Shown: in pieces, positions 1 to 5,855 of the stretch | Position numbering within the stretch: position 1 is the first letter of the stretch | Layout of the letters: every line of letters starts with the position of its first letter | Assembly: GCA_013152045.1 (NCBI GenBank) | Contig: JAADGZ010000044.1 | Location: forward strand, 1 to 5,968 | Length of the DNA: 5,968 nucleotides | Origin: Gammaproteobacteria bacterium | GTDB lineage: Bacteria > Pseudomonadota > Gammaproteobacteria > UBA6429 > Thiohalophilaceae | Direction of reading: 5' to 3' | Translations under genes and position numbers: made by a program | The notes under the pieces: generated by a model | What the model saw: only the letters and a program-made list of their open reading frames with translations | Told to the model about the DNA's origin: nothing | Databases searched by the model: none

Positions 1-354
1 TTTGTTGGTCACACAGCCCAGTTTGTAACCTGCCTGTTGCAGATAGGCCAAGCCTTCCTCCACACCGGGATAGAGCAGGCTGCGCTTGCTGGTGTTCTCG
101 GCATACAGGGCCATAAAGATCGGATAGGCTTTTTCGAACAGGGCGTCATCCGGTTCGCCCTCAAGCTGACCGACCAGTGCTCGGCGCACCAGCCGCTCGA
201 CGCCATTGCCCACCCATTCGCGCACCTTGGCTTCGCCATGTATCGGCATCTCCAGTTGCTGCATCATTTCGTCGACGCAGAAGGCCAGATCCGGCACGCT
301 GTCCACCAGCGTGCCATCCACATCGATCAAAACCATTTTTGGTTTTTTAATCAT
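1..354 (-). CDS. gph: Phosphoglycolate phosphatase, N-terminal part (runs off the window)
   Basis: HAD-superfamily phosphatase that hydrolyses 2-phosphoglycolate to glycolate in the cytoplasm. The visible 118 residues begin MIKKPKMVLIDVDGTLVDS. HAD motif I is DVDGT, with nucleophile Asp11 and acid/base Asp13. A cap-domain stretch WVGNGVERLVRRAL lies at 47-60, YPGV at 95-98, and the last residues in the window are VTNK (115-118), the motif II Thr region of this family. Members are usually about 220-250 residues, so roughly half is missing beyond base 1. The gene lies downstream of rpe on the same strand, as in many gammaproteobacteria. No good Shine-Dalgarno sequence precedes the Met at 354 or the internal Met7 at 336. 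The dispersed repeat between the genes begins only about 11 bases upstream, so it may have displaced the native ribosome site. The identity is secure; the exact start is less so. Confidence 0.92.
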   Translation of the reverse strand, partial: MIKKPKMVLIDVDGTLVDSVPDLAFCVDEMMQQLEMPIHGEAKVREWVGNGVERLVRRALVGQLEGEPDDALFEKAYPIFMALYAENTSKRSLLYPGVEEGLAYLQQAGYKLGCVTNK

Positions 355-364
355 ATCACTATAA

Positions 365-507
365 TAAACGCGGAGAACGCTGAGGCGCAAAGACGCAGAG
401 GAATCAATGATGGAAGCCGTTAATCCTGCCCTTCGTAGCAAATGGAATTAATCAGATCCCTTAAATCTTTTCTCTGCGTCTTTGCGCCTCTGCGCACTCT
501 GCGTTAA
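365..507. repeat. Inverted pair of a dispersed 'GCAGAG'-rich repeat between rpe and gph
   Basis: The arm at about 365-402 is matched in inverted orientation by the arm at about 470-507. The core is a perfect 19-base match (382-400, GAGGCGCAAAGACGCAGAG, against 472-490), and the full arms agree at about 32 of 38 positions. About 70 unique bases lie between them. A transcript running from rpe into gph could fold into a long stem. This sequence type (AACGCAGAG...GCGCAAAGACGCAGAG) is familiar as an intergenic repeat in many bacterial genomes and produces spurious peptides such as NAENAEAQRRRG. The arm near rpe overlaps its TAA stop codon. Confidence 0.8.
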
Positions 508-1196
508 TTCCCCGACTTCGCTAATTCAGCCCGCATATCTGCGATAACGGAATCATAGGTATTGGCGTCAGTATCTTTGGCGGCACCGAAAATGGCGGAA
601 CCGGCGACAAACATGTCCGCACCCGCTTCGGCGATTTCACGGATATTATTCACTTTTACGCCACCATCGATTTCCAGACGAATGTCCCGACCGCTGTCAT
701 CGATCATCTTGCGTGCCTGACGCAGTTTATCCAGCGCGCTGGGAATAAAACTCTGACCGCCAAAACCGGGGTTCACCGACATCAGCAGAATCAGATCCAC
801 CTTGTCCATGACATATTCCAGAATATCCAGCGGGGTCGCCGGATTAAACACCAGGCCACATTTACAGCCCTGTTCTTTAATCAGCTGCAGGGAACGATCC
901 ACATGCTCCGAGGCTTCCGGGTGGAAGGTAATATAGGTCGCACCGGCTTTGGCGAAGTCAGGGATGATGCGATCCACTGGCTTGACCATCAGGGGTACGT
1001 CGATATCAGCGGTAACGCCGTGCTTGCGCAAAGCTTCACAAACCAACGGACCAATGGTCAGATTGGGGACGTAATGATTGTCCATAACGTCAAAATGCAC
1101 GACGTCGGCGCCGGATTTGAGTACCTTGTCCACTTCCTCACCCAGACGCGCAAAATCAGCGGAAAGGATGGAAGGAGCGATTAGAAAATCTGCCAT
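504..1196 (-). CDS. rpe: Ribulose-phosphate 3-epimerase
   Basis: Cytoplasmic TIM-barrel enzyme that interconverts D-ribulose 5-phosphate and D-xylulose 5-phosphate in the pentose-phosphate and Calvin cycles. The 230-residue length is normal. Family signatures appear in order: [14 protein letters not shown] (6-19), [19 protein letters not shown] (32-50, metal ligand His34 and catalytic, metal-binding Asp36), [11 protein letters not shown] (91-101), [14 protein letters not shown] (137-150), [10 protein letters not shown] (175-184, catalytic Asp177) and VAGSAIF (197-203, phosphate binding). The oddity is residue 68. Where the family has the metal-ligand His (DVHLMVKP in E. coli), this protein reads DVPLMVKP, one base away from His. 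The ATG at 1196 is preceded by GAGG at 1205-1208 with an 8-base spacer. The TAA stop lies at the edge of a dispersed repeat. gph follows on the same strand. A weak candidate promoter (TAGACA at about 1246) lies upstream. Confidence 0.97.
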   Translation of the reverse strand: MADFLIAPSILSADFARLGEEVDKVLKSGADVVHFDVMDNHYVPNLTIGPLVCEALRKHGVTADIDVPLMVKPVDRIIPDFAKAGATYITFHPEASEHVDRSLQLIKEQGCKCGLVFNPATPLDILEYVMDKVDLILLMSVNPGFGGQSFIPSALDKLRQARKMIDDSGRDIRLEIDGGVKVNNIREIAEAGADMFVAGSAIFGAAKDTDANTYDSVIADMRAELAKSGN

Positions 1197-1359
1197 AATT
1201 GCTGCCTCATTGATTTAAATCTGTATTTTTTGCGCACTTCCTGTCTAGAATAGCCAACCCGCTCCAGGTCAGGCGCAAACTGAGCGCAGACTTTACCTGA
1301 TCGGGTAGGATTTTTCAGCATTTTGTCTACTGCAAACGATTATTTGCCGAGGAGAAACC

Positions 1360-2187
1360 ATGCGCAATAACGTTCTTTTATCAATTATTCTTATCTTCAG
1401 CCTGCTGGCGGGCTTATCCACAGCCTATGCAGCCAAATCAACCAGTGACACGGCCAAGGAAAAACGCTGGGCAGAACAAATAAAAGACAATCTGTTCGAC
1501 GGCGAACTGGTCTGGCTAAAGGCAAAGGGCCAGAAAGAAAAATTCCTCGGCATCTACACCAAAGAGACGGCGGCTCATGCTCAGGGCGGCGCCATCCTCC
1601 TGCACGGCATGGGTGGTCATCCCGACTGGCCGGATATCATCTTTCCCCTGCGCACACAATTACCAGAATACGGCTGGACCACCCTCTCTATCCAAATGCC
1701 CATACTCGACAATGATGCTTCTTTTATAGATTATGCACCGCTGTTCGCTGAAGTTCCCGGACGTATCAATGCCGCCATTGCCCTGCTGAAATCAAAAGGC
1801 ATCAATAATATCGTGATCATCGGCCACAGTCTTGGCTCCACCATGGGGGCTTATTATCTGAGCCAGCATAAAAAGAACGATGTGCGCGCCTTCGTCGGTA
1901 TCGGCATGGGTATGAGCAAACAAAATAAAAACATGGATACGCCCACCTCACTGGCCAAGATTAAAATCCCGGTGTTCGATCTTTACGGTGAAGAAGATCT
2001 GTTCAGCGTCCTGGATTCGGTGGAACGCCGCGCCAATGCCGCCGCCCAGGCGGGTAATAAACACTATTACCAACTGCGAATTCCCGGTGCCAATCATTTT
2101 TTTCGGGATCAGGAAGAAATACTGGTCAAACGCGTGGGGGGCTGGTTAAATCACTATGCCGCTGGCAAGGAACTTCAAGTAAAATAA
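1360..2187 (+). CDS. Exported alpha/beta-hydrolase-fold protein, DUF3530 type
   Basis: The protein has 275 residues. A signal peptide is clear: basic start MRNN, hydrophobic stretch about 5-20, and an AYA-A cleavage site near residue 24, so it is probably periplasmic. The mature part resembles the DUF3530 (PF12048) group. An oxyanion-loop segment ILLHGMGGHPDWP (79-91) is followed by GWTTLSIQMP (105-114), nucleophile elbow GHSLG (155-159, Ser157), DLYGEED (207-213, acid probably Asp213 or a nearby acidic residue) and GANHFF (243-248, His246). The catalytic triad therefore looks intact. The substrate is unknown. The start is supported by GAGGAGA at 1349-1355. The next gene begins 21 bases later, so the two are probably co-transcribed. 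The family call is from recognition of the segments, not a profile search; a general esterase or lipase is the alternative. Confidence 0.85.
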   Translation: MRNNVLLSIILIFSLLAGLSTAYAAKSTSDTAKEKRWAEQIKDNLFDGELVWLKAKGQKEKFLGIYTKETAAHAQGGAILLHGMGGHPDWPDIIFPLRTQLPEYGWTTLSIQMPILDNDASFIDYAPLFAEVPGRINAAIALLKSKGINNIVIIGHSLGSTMGAYYLSQHKKNDVRAFVGIGMGMSKQNKNMDTPTSLAKIKIPVFDLYGEEDLFSVLDSVERRANAAAQAGNKHYYQLRIPGANHFFRDQEEILVKRVGGWLNHYAAGKELQVK

Positions 2188-2208
2188 AAGTTTTTTAGGG
2201 TTTAATCT

Positions 2209-2676
2209 ATGAATCTCACCCCTCTGTTACTCAGCCTGCATGTACTCACAGCTGTCATCTGGGTAGGCGGTATGTTCTTCGCCCACCAATGTTTGCGCCC
2301 GGTCGCCGCTTCCCTGCTGGAGCCTCCACTTCGCCTGGCTCAGTGGGTGGGGGTCTTTGGCCGTTTCTTTCCCTGGGTCTGGGTCTGTGTCATTGTATTG
2401 CCGATTAGTGGCTATAGCCTGTTGTTCATGCTTTTTGGCAGCATGGGCCACGCGCCGCTCTATGTACATATCATGAACGGCATCGGTCTGCTGATGATTG
2501 CGATCTACCTGTTTGTCTATTTTGTTCCCTACCAAAAACTAAAAGAAGCCGTCATCATCGAAGCCTGGCCGGAAGGCGCCGCACAACTGGCCCGCATCCG
2601 TTTTCTGATCGGTGTCAATCTGAGTTTAGGGCTGATTGTAGTTGCCCTTGGCAGTAGTGGACGTTATCTAGTTTAA
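2209..2676 (+). CDS. CopD-family four-helix membrane protein
   Basis: Small inner-membrane protein of 155 residues with four hydrophobic segments at about 5-25, 55-76, 84-106 and 129-148. The first helix carries the pattern LHVLTAVIWVGGMFFAH, typical of CopD-like proteins, with His11 and Trp18. His26, His81 and His87 are further possible heme or metal ligands at or near helix ends. Related families include the copper-resistance CopD domain and, more distantly, HemJ-like heme membrane proteins. A role in copper or heme handling is therefore possible, but nothing here proves it, and no copC or copper-binding gene is next to it. AGGG at 2197-2200 lies 8 bases before the ATG. It follows the DUF3530-type gene by 21 bases and converges on dsrB. 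Confidence 0.82.
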   Translation: MNLTPLLLSLHVLTAVIWVGGMFFAHQCLRPVAASLLEPPLRLAQWVGVFGRFFPWVWVCVIVLPISGYSLLFMLFGSMGHAPLYVHIMNGIGLLMIAIYLFVYFVPYQKLKEAVIIEAWPEGAAQLARIRFLIGVNLSLGLIVVALGSSGRYLV

Positions 2677-2734
2677 CCTGCTCTTTTTTAAAACTGCGGA
2701 ATCCAATTCAGGCTGAATTTTTGTAGCTTTCAAC

Positions 2735-2839
2735 CCTTCGACAAGCTCAGGGTGAACGGTCCTCGGCAAGCTCAGGACGAACGGTTTTGACCGAACAGAT
2801 CAGGACAAGCGGTTTTGACTGAACAGAATCAGGAAAACG
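2735..2839. repeat. Degenerate tandem copies of the 'CTTCGACAAGCTCAGG' dispersed repeat
   Basis: The first unit, 2735-2760, contains CTTCGACAAGCTCAGG followed by GTGAACGGT. The second, 2761-2785, is CTCGGCAAGCTCAGGACGAACGGT. From 2772 onward a 28-29 base period appears: TCAGGACGAACGGTTTTGAC (starting 2772), TCAGGACAAGCGGTTTTGAC (starting 2800) and a truncated TCAGGAAAACG (2829-2839). The unit is a well-known intergenic repeat type found across unrelated bacterial genomes. It lies in the non-coding space between two convergent genes. Confidence 0.75.
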
Positions 2840-2844
2840 TATTT

Positions 2845-2867
2845 GGGAGCGGCGATTAGCCGCTCCC
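2845..2867. terminator. Strong hairpin between convergent CopD-type gene and dsrB
   Basis: A perfect 9-base-pair stem GGGAGCGGC (2845-2853) / GCCGCTCCC (2859-2867) has a 5-base loop. It lies between two convergent genes and could stop transcription from both. Neither strand shows a long T-run after the stem, so it is not a textbook intrinsic terminator. It may instead be a REP-like palindrome. Confidence 0.55.
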
Positions 2868-2886
2868 ATTGCCGTTTATATTGCAC

Positions 2887-2899
2887 AGCCTTAAAGGCT
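2887..2899 (-). other. Small hairpin just after the dsrB stop
   Basis: A 5-base-pair stem AGCCT (2887-2891) / AGGCT (2895-2899) with a 3-base loop lies 23 bases past the dsrB stop codon. It is weak alone but may add to 3'-end formation together with the strong hairpin further downstream. Confidence 0.3.
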
Positions 2900-2921
2900 T
2901 GCTACTCTACCCATACCCTTT

Positions 2922-3995
2922 TCAGAAGCGGATATGTGTGGAATGGTTGAGCGTATATTTCGCCCCCGCCCAGTCATCCACATGATAACGAGTAAACGAG
3001 AAGCCGGTCATTTCAAAGAAACGCCCCCAGCCAATCCTATCAATCCATTCGCCAAGCCGTTCCCAATCTTTGGCATCGTCCTTGTAACACTGAAGGATTT
3101 TTTTAACCGCGGCAGTGGCTTCCGGCCAGCGCGGTGGATTGTTTGGTAAGCCGGCCACCACCAGTTTCTGGAAACTGGGTTTAGATCGTGCATTGGAATT
3201 TTTCCCACCCACCCATATTGCTAATTTTGAGTGCTCAGGATCATTGATCTGCATGGGTGGACAGGGAGGGAAACAGGCGCCACAACAAATACATTTCCGT
3301 TCATCCACTTCCAACGAAGGTTTACCATCCACCAGAGTCGGTCGAATAGCCGCGACTGGACAACGCGCCACCACCGCTGGACGTTCACAAACATTGGCGA
3401 CCAAATCATGATTGATTCTGGGTGGTTTGGTATGCTGAATGTTGATAGAAATATCAGCTTGCCCGCCACAATTGATCTGGCAACACGAAGTAGATAACCG
3501 CACACGGTTGGGCATCCGTTCATTGATGAAGTCATCATGCACGGCATCCATGATGGACTTGGCCACCCCGGATGCATCGGTCGCAGGAATATCACAGTGC
3601 AAAAAACCCTGCGTATGGGCAATCATCGATATGGAGTTGCCAGTCCCCCCTACCGGGAAACCTTCTTCATGCAACTTGTCAATCAATGCGGCTACTCTGT
3701 CACCGGAAGCCAGCATAAATTCAATGTTACTACGTATCGTGAAGCGTACGTAGCCATCGCCATATTCATCAGCAATCTGACACAGTTTGCGAATAGTGTC
3801 AGTATCCATCTGCCTCTGTGTACCCGCACGTACCGTCCATATTTCATCACCATGGAGGGACACATGATGCAAAACACCAGGCCGTGGTCGCTCATGCCAG
3901 TCCCACTGACCATAGTTTTTACGCATCAATGGGTGCATGTACGAGAATGAATCTGGTACTCCGCTTTCGATCGCCTGGCGTACATTGCGCTTCAT
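2922..3995 (-). CDS. dsrB: Dissimilatory sulfite reductase beta subunit, oxidative (reverse) type
   Basis: Beta subunit of the cytoplasmic alpha2beta2 siroheme enzyme; in sulfur oxidisers it works with DsrC to form sulfite. The product has 357 residues, a normal length. Cysteines 134 (FLHCDIPATD), 171, 172 and 176 (STSCCQINCGG) sit 17 positions before the siroheme / [4Fe-4S] ligands remembered for Desulfovibrio vulgaris DsrB (151, 188, 189, 193), so the active-site set is complete. A ferredoxin domain follows with C212 (ARCPVAAI) and C235, C238, C241 (KCICCGAC). A longer in-frame start exists at 4034, but the Met at 3995 is chosen. It is preceded by AAGGAG (4003-4008) with a 7-base spacer, overlaps the dsrA stop by one base (TAATG), and gives the family N-terminus. 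Translational coupling to dsrA is likely. No other dsr gene follows. Confidence 0.96.
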   Translation of the reverse strand: MKRNVRQAIESGVPDSFSYMHPLMRKNYGQWDWHERPRPGVLHHVSLHGDEIWTVRAGTQRQMDTDTIRKLCQIADEYGDGYVRFTIRSNIEFMLASGDRVAALIDKLHEEGFPVGGTGNSISMIAHTQGFLHCDIPATDASGVAKSIMDAVHDDFINERMPNRVRLSTSCCQINCGGQADISINIQHTKPPRINHDLVANVCERPAVVARCPVAAIRPTLVDGKPSLEVDERKCICCGACFPPCPPMQINDPEHSKLAIWVGGKNSNARSKPSFQKLVVAGLPNNPPRWPEATAAVKKILQCYKDDAKDWERLGEWIDRIGWGRFFEMTGFSFTRYHVDDWAGAKYTLNHSTHIRF

Positions 3996-5233
3996 TATAT
4001 AACTCCTTCTTTTTCCGTATGGCGTTGCTGCCACTTGTTTGCCTCTTCTTCCCAGCTATCCATCCGTATAAACGGGTTACTTCTGGGTTGATCAACCATC
4101 GCAGGATCGACTTCAAGATCGACCCCTTCGAGAAAATTAGCGAAGCCGATACGATCGATCATTTCACCGCAACGTTCATGCTCGAGGCCATTCTCTGCCC
4201 AAAAATCGATAATCCGTTCGGCGAGTTCCACAAGACTTTGGTAATCTTCTGCGCTCTCCAATTTCTTGAAGGGAACGATCACTGTACCGAACAGGTCGCC
4301 AATCTTAAGCGTGCGCTTGCCACCCACCAGGATAGTCACACCACGATCCTTTCCTGGTGAAAGTGCTTTTGTCATCACATTGATACAGTGCATACAGCGT
4401 ACGCAATTACGATTATCAATATCTATGTCGCCATCATCTTTCAATGTCATACATTGCGTTGGACAACGCGTAATGACATTGTCGATGACATATTGTCGGC
4501 CTTTGGCTTCTACAAAATTATGCACTTCCTCCTGCTTGATCTGAATATCATCGCGCCAGGTACCAATAACCGCCATGTCAGAACGTTGCACCGAATTCAT
4601 ACAGTCGTTGGGACATCCGGAGAATTTAAACTTGAATTTATACGGCAATGCGGGTCGATGCAGATCATCCGTAAAAGAATTCATCACCGTGCGGTGGGCC
4701 ACGGCTTCGTGAAAGCAGGAATGTTCACAACGCGCAGAACCAACACAGGACATCGAGGTACGCACCGATGGGCCTGCACCACCCATATCGAAACCCAACT
4801 CGTTGATCGCATCGAATGCACCCTGGACCTTATCCGAGGCACAGCCCTGAAACATAATGTCACCGCTCTGACCATGCAGGGCAAGCAGACCAGAACCATG
4901 TTCATCCCATATATCACAAAACTTGCGCAAAATATCGGTATCGTAATGCATGCCTGGCGGCGGCATAATACGTATCGTATGGAACTCCTTTGAGGCCGGG
5001 AACTTATCGGCCACTTCTGAGAAGCGCGGTATAATGCCACCGCCATATCCCAGCACAGATAAGGTTCCGCCTTTCCAGTAGCCCTTCTTGGTCGCGTAAG
5101 AGTATTCAAGCTGACCCAACAGATCAGACATCATTTCGTTTTTCTCTGCTAGTCGCTTGAAACCCGTAACAAAACTTGGCCAGGGACCACTTTCCAGCTG
5201 ATCGAGGTTTGGTGTCTCATACTTCTTTTTCAT
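3995..5233 (-). CDS. dsrA: Dissimilatory sulfite reductase alpha subunit, oxidative (reverse) type
   Basis: Alpha subunit, 412 residues. An N-terminal segment LDQLESGPWPSFVTGFKRL (10-28) is followed by KKGYWKGGTLSVLGYGGGIIPR (49-70). Cofactor cysteines are C163 and C169 (SCVGSARC), then C207 and C211 (SGCPNDC), each 14 positions before the ligands remembered for Desulfovibrio DsrA (177, 183, 221, 225). HRPALPYKFKFK precedes them at 192-203. The ferredoxin domain has C257 (RCPTQC) and C277, C280, C283 (NCVRCMHCINVM). Overall similarity, including the compact segment before the ferredoxin domain and the KALSPGKDRGVTILVGGKRTLKIGD region, suggests the sulfur-oxidiser lineage; a tree should confirm. 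The frame is open to 5398, but the extra 55 residues look like leader translated by chance. The Met at 5233 has AAGAGG (5242-5247) 8 bases upstream and gives the expected N-terminus. Confidence 0.96.
   Translation of the reverse strand: MKKKYETPNLDQLESGPWPSFVTGFKRLAEKNEMMSDLLGQLEYSYATKKGYWKGGTLSVLGYGGGIIPRFSEVADKFPASKEFHTIRIMPPPGMHYDTDILRKFCDIWDEHGSGLLALHGQSGDIMFQGCASDKVQGAFDAINELGFDMGGAGPSVRTSMSCVGSARCEHSCFHEAVAHRTVMNSFTDDLHRPALPYKFKFKFSGCPNDCMNSVQRSDMAVIGTWRDDIQIKQEEVHNFVEAKGRQYVIDNVITRCPTQCMTLKDDGDIDIDNRNCVRCMHCINVMTKALSPGKDRGVTILVGGKRTLKIGDLFGTVIVPFKKLESAEDYQSLVELAERIIDFWAENGLEHERCGEMIDRIGFANFLEGVDLEVDPAMVDQPRSNPFIRMDSWEEEANKWQQRHTEKEGVI
4003..4008 (-). promoter_or_regulatory. Ribosome binding site of dsrB
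   Basis: AAGGAG on the minus strand, 7 bases before the dsrB ATG and inside the last codons of dsrA. It decides the 3995 start over the upstream in-frame ATG at 4034. Confidence 0.8.
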
Positions 5234-5402
5234 GTGTGGAGCCTCTTGATAAATTACAGCAAGGGACAATCCAAGAATCCTGAGCATAGCGCAGGTGGTG
5301 GACATCCTTGACTGGAGAAAGGCCGGTTTCCGGGAAACTCCGACAATCCCTGCACCGACTTTCGCCGACTTAATTAATACATTTACCGTTATAAACAATG
5401 TA
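5234..5402 (-). other. Untranslated leader of dsrA
   Basis: About 160 bases lie between the candidate promoter and the dsrA start. A small hairpin, GTTTC (5326-5330) / GAAAC (5334-5338) with loop CGG, is the only structure noticed. No riboswitch class or leader peptide is recognised. Confidence 0.35.
5242..5247 (-). promoter_or_regulatory. Ribosome binding site of dsrA
   Basis: AAGAGG on the minus strand with an 8-base spacer to the ATG at 5233. It supports the shorter DsrA over the 55-residue N-terminal extension starting at 5398. Confidence 0.7.
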
Positions 5403-5430
5403 ACTATAAGACAATGATAATAAAACTCAA
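5403..5430 (-). promoter_or_regulatory. Candidate sigma-70 promoter for dsrAB
   Basis: On the minus strand TTGAGT (5430-5425) and TATAGT (5408-5403) are separated by 16 bases, giving 4 of 6 and 5 of 6 matches to consensus. It lies in AT-rich sequence at a plausible distance upstream of dsrA. This is a pattern match by eye only. Confidence 0.4.
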
Positions 5431-5450
5431 ACGATATTTATTGCTAGTTA

Positions 5451-5469
5451 GTATCGGTATTTCCGATAT
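5451..5469. promoter_or_regulatory. Short inverted repeat upstream of the dsrAB promoter, possible operator
   Basis: TATCGG (5452-5457) and CCGATA (5463-5468) form a perfect 6-base inverted repeat around 5 bases, extended by one G-T pair. It lies about 20 bases upstream of the candidate -35 box, where an activator or repressor could bind. The regulator is not known from this window. Confidence 0.3.
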
Positions 5470-5645
5470 CATTTTGTAGCGATTATCCCCCTGAGCATTA
5501 TTCAGTTCGCTATCTCGGTAACTAAGGTAGATGGACAGTGAGAACAAAGCACAGTTCCTCGCTGTCGACCTAAAGGAGAACAATAAATAAGCTGAGAAAA
5601 AAATTTAAGAATATAGTTTGAACGCCCATCCTTGTATCTCTCTCA

Positions 5646-5678
5646 ATGCTCTGATTAGCTATCAGAGTATCAGGGCAT
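5646..5678. other. Hairpin with an alternative 3' arm
   Basis: ATGCTCTGAT (5646-5655) pairs with ATCAGAGTAT (5661-5670) across a 5-base loop, ten pairs including one G-T. The 3' arm is followed at once by a near copy, ATCAGGGCAT (5669-5678), which could pair with the same 5' arm. The function is unknown. Confidence 0.4.
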
Positions 5679-5770
5679 GTGAAGAAATGGTGCCCACCCT
5701 GAGGCTAAGAGCCTGTGCTGTAGATACATTCTCACACGTCAATTTTTCTCTCAATCTGAATGGGATCCAA

Positions 5771-5812
5771 GTCCCCCCGCCTGATGGGGAGAGGCTGAAT
5801 GAACAAGGTGAG
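5771..5812. repeat. Degraded 'CCCTGATGGGGAGAGG...GGTGAGG' dispersed repeat
   Basis: GCCTGATGGGGAGAGG at about 5779-5794, followed by AAGGTGAGG at 5804-5812, resembles the widespread intergenic repeat with consensus near CCCTGATGGGGAGAGGGTTAGGGTGAGG. TCCCC (5772-5776) and GGGGA (5786-5790) could pair. The match is partial. Confidence 0.4.
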
Positions 5813-5855
5813 GTAAGAGATTTACCGTACTCTTTTATAACAGAAAAGGAGTTAA

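Larger units (their letters stand above)
5471..5855. other. AT-rich intergenic stretch without a supported gene
   Basis: No ORF here has both a plausible ribosome site and a recognisable product. A 19-codon ORF at 5531-5590 (plus strand) and two overlapping ORFs on opposite strands (about 5618-5881 and 5662-5961) look accidental. The stretch contains a 10-base-pair hairpin at 5646-5670, a 5-base-pair hairpin AGGCT/AGCCT at 5702-5714 and a degraded dispersed repeat near 5771-5812. Confidence 0.5.

Noticed and set aside
37..423. A 128-codon plus-strand frame opposite gph
   Set aside because: It is antisense to gph and ends with the spurious peptide produced by the dispersed repeat.
1263..1315. 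Partly complementary GGTCAGG and CCTGATC segments upstream of the DUF3530-type gene
   Set aside because: The pairing is short and imperfect and no clear -35/-10 pair accompanies it, so I do not call an operator or promoter.
2735..2839. Tandem units considered as a CRISPR array
   Set aside because: The units are degenerate and directly adjacent with no unique spacers. They match a known dispersed intergenic repeat type instead.
4388..4993. A 201-codon open frame on the plus strand opposite dsrA
   Set aside because: It lies wholly antisense to a clearly conserved gene, has no recognisable domain, and its frame is open because of dsrA codon composition. The same applies to the 180-codon frame at 3818-4360 and others opposite dsrB.
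5234..5398. Possible 55-residue N-terminal extension of DsrA
   Set aside because: It does not match the DsrA family N-terminus, and a ribosome site with good spacing supports the start at 5233.
5531..5590. A 19-codon ORF (MDSENKAQFLAVDLKENNK) upstream of the IS66-like fragment
   Set aside because: The AAGG before it is only 3 bases from the ATG, and the peptide matches nothing I recognise. It could be the remnant of a gene start, but this cannot be supported.
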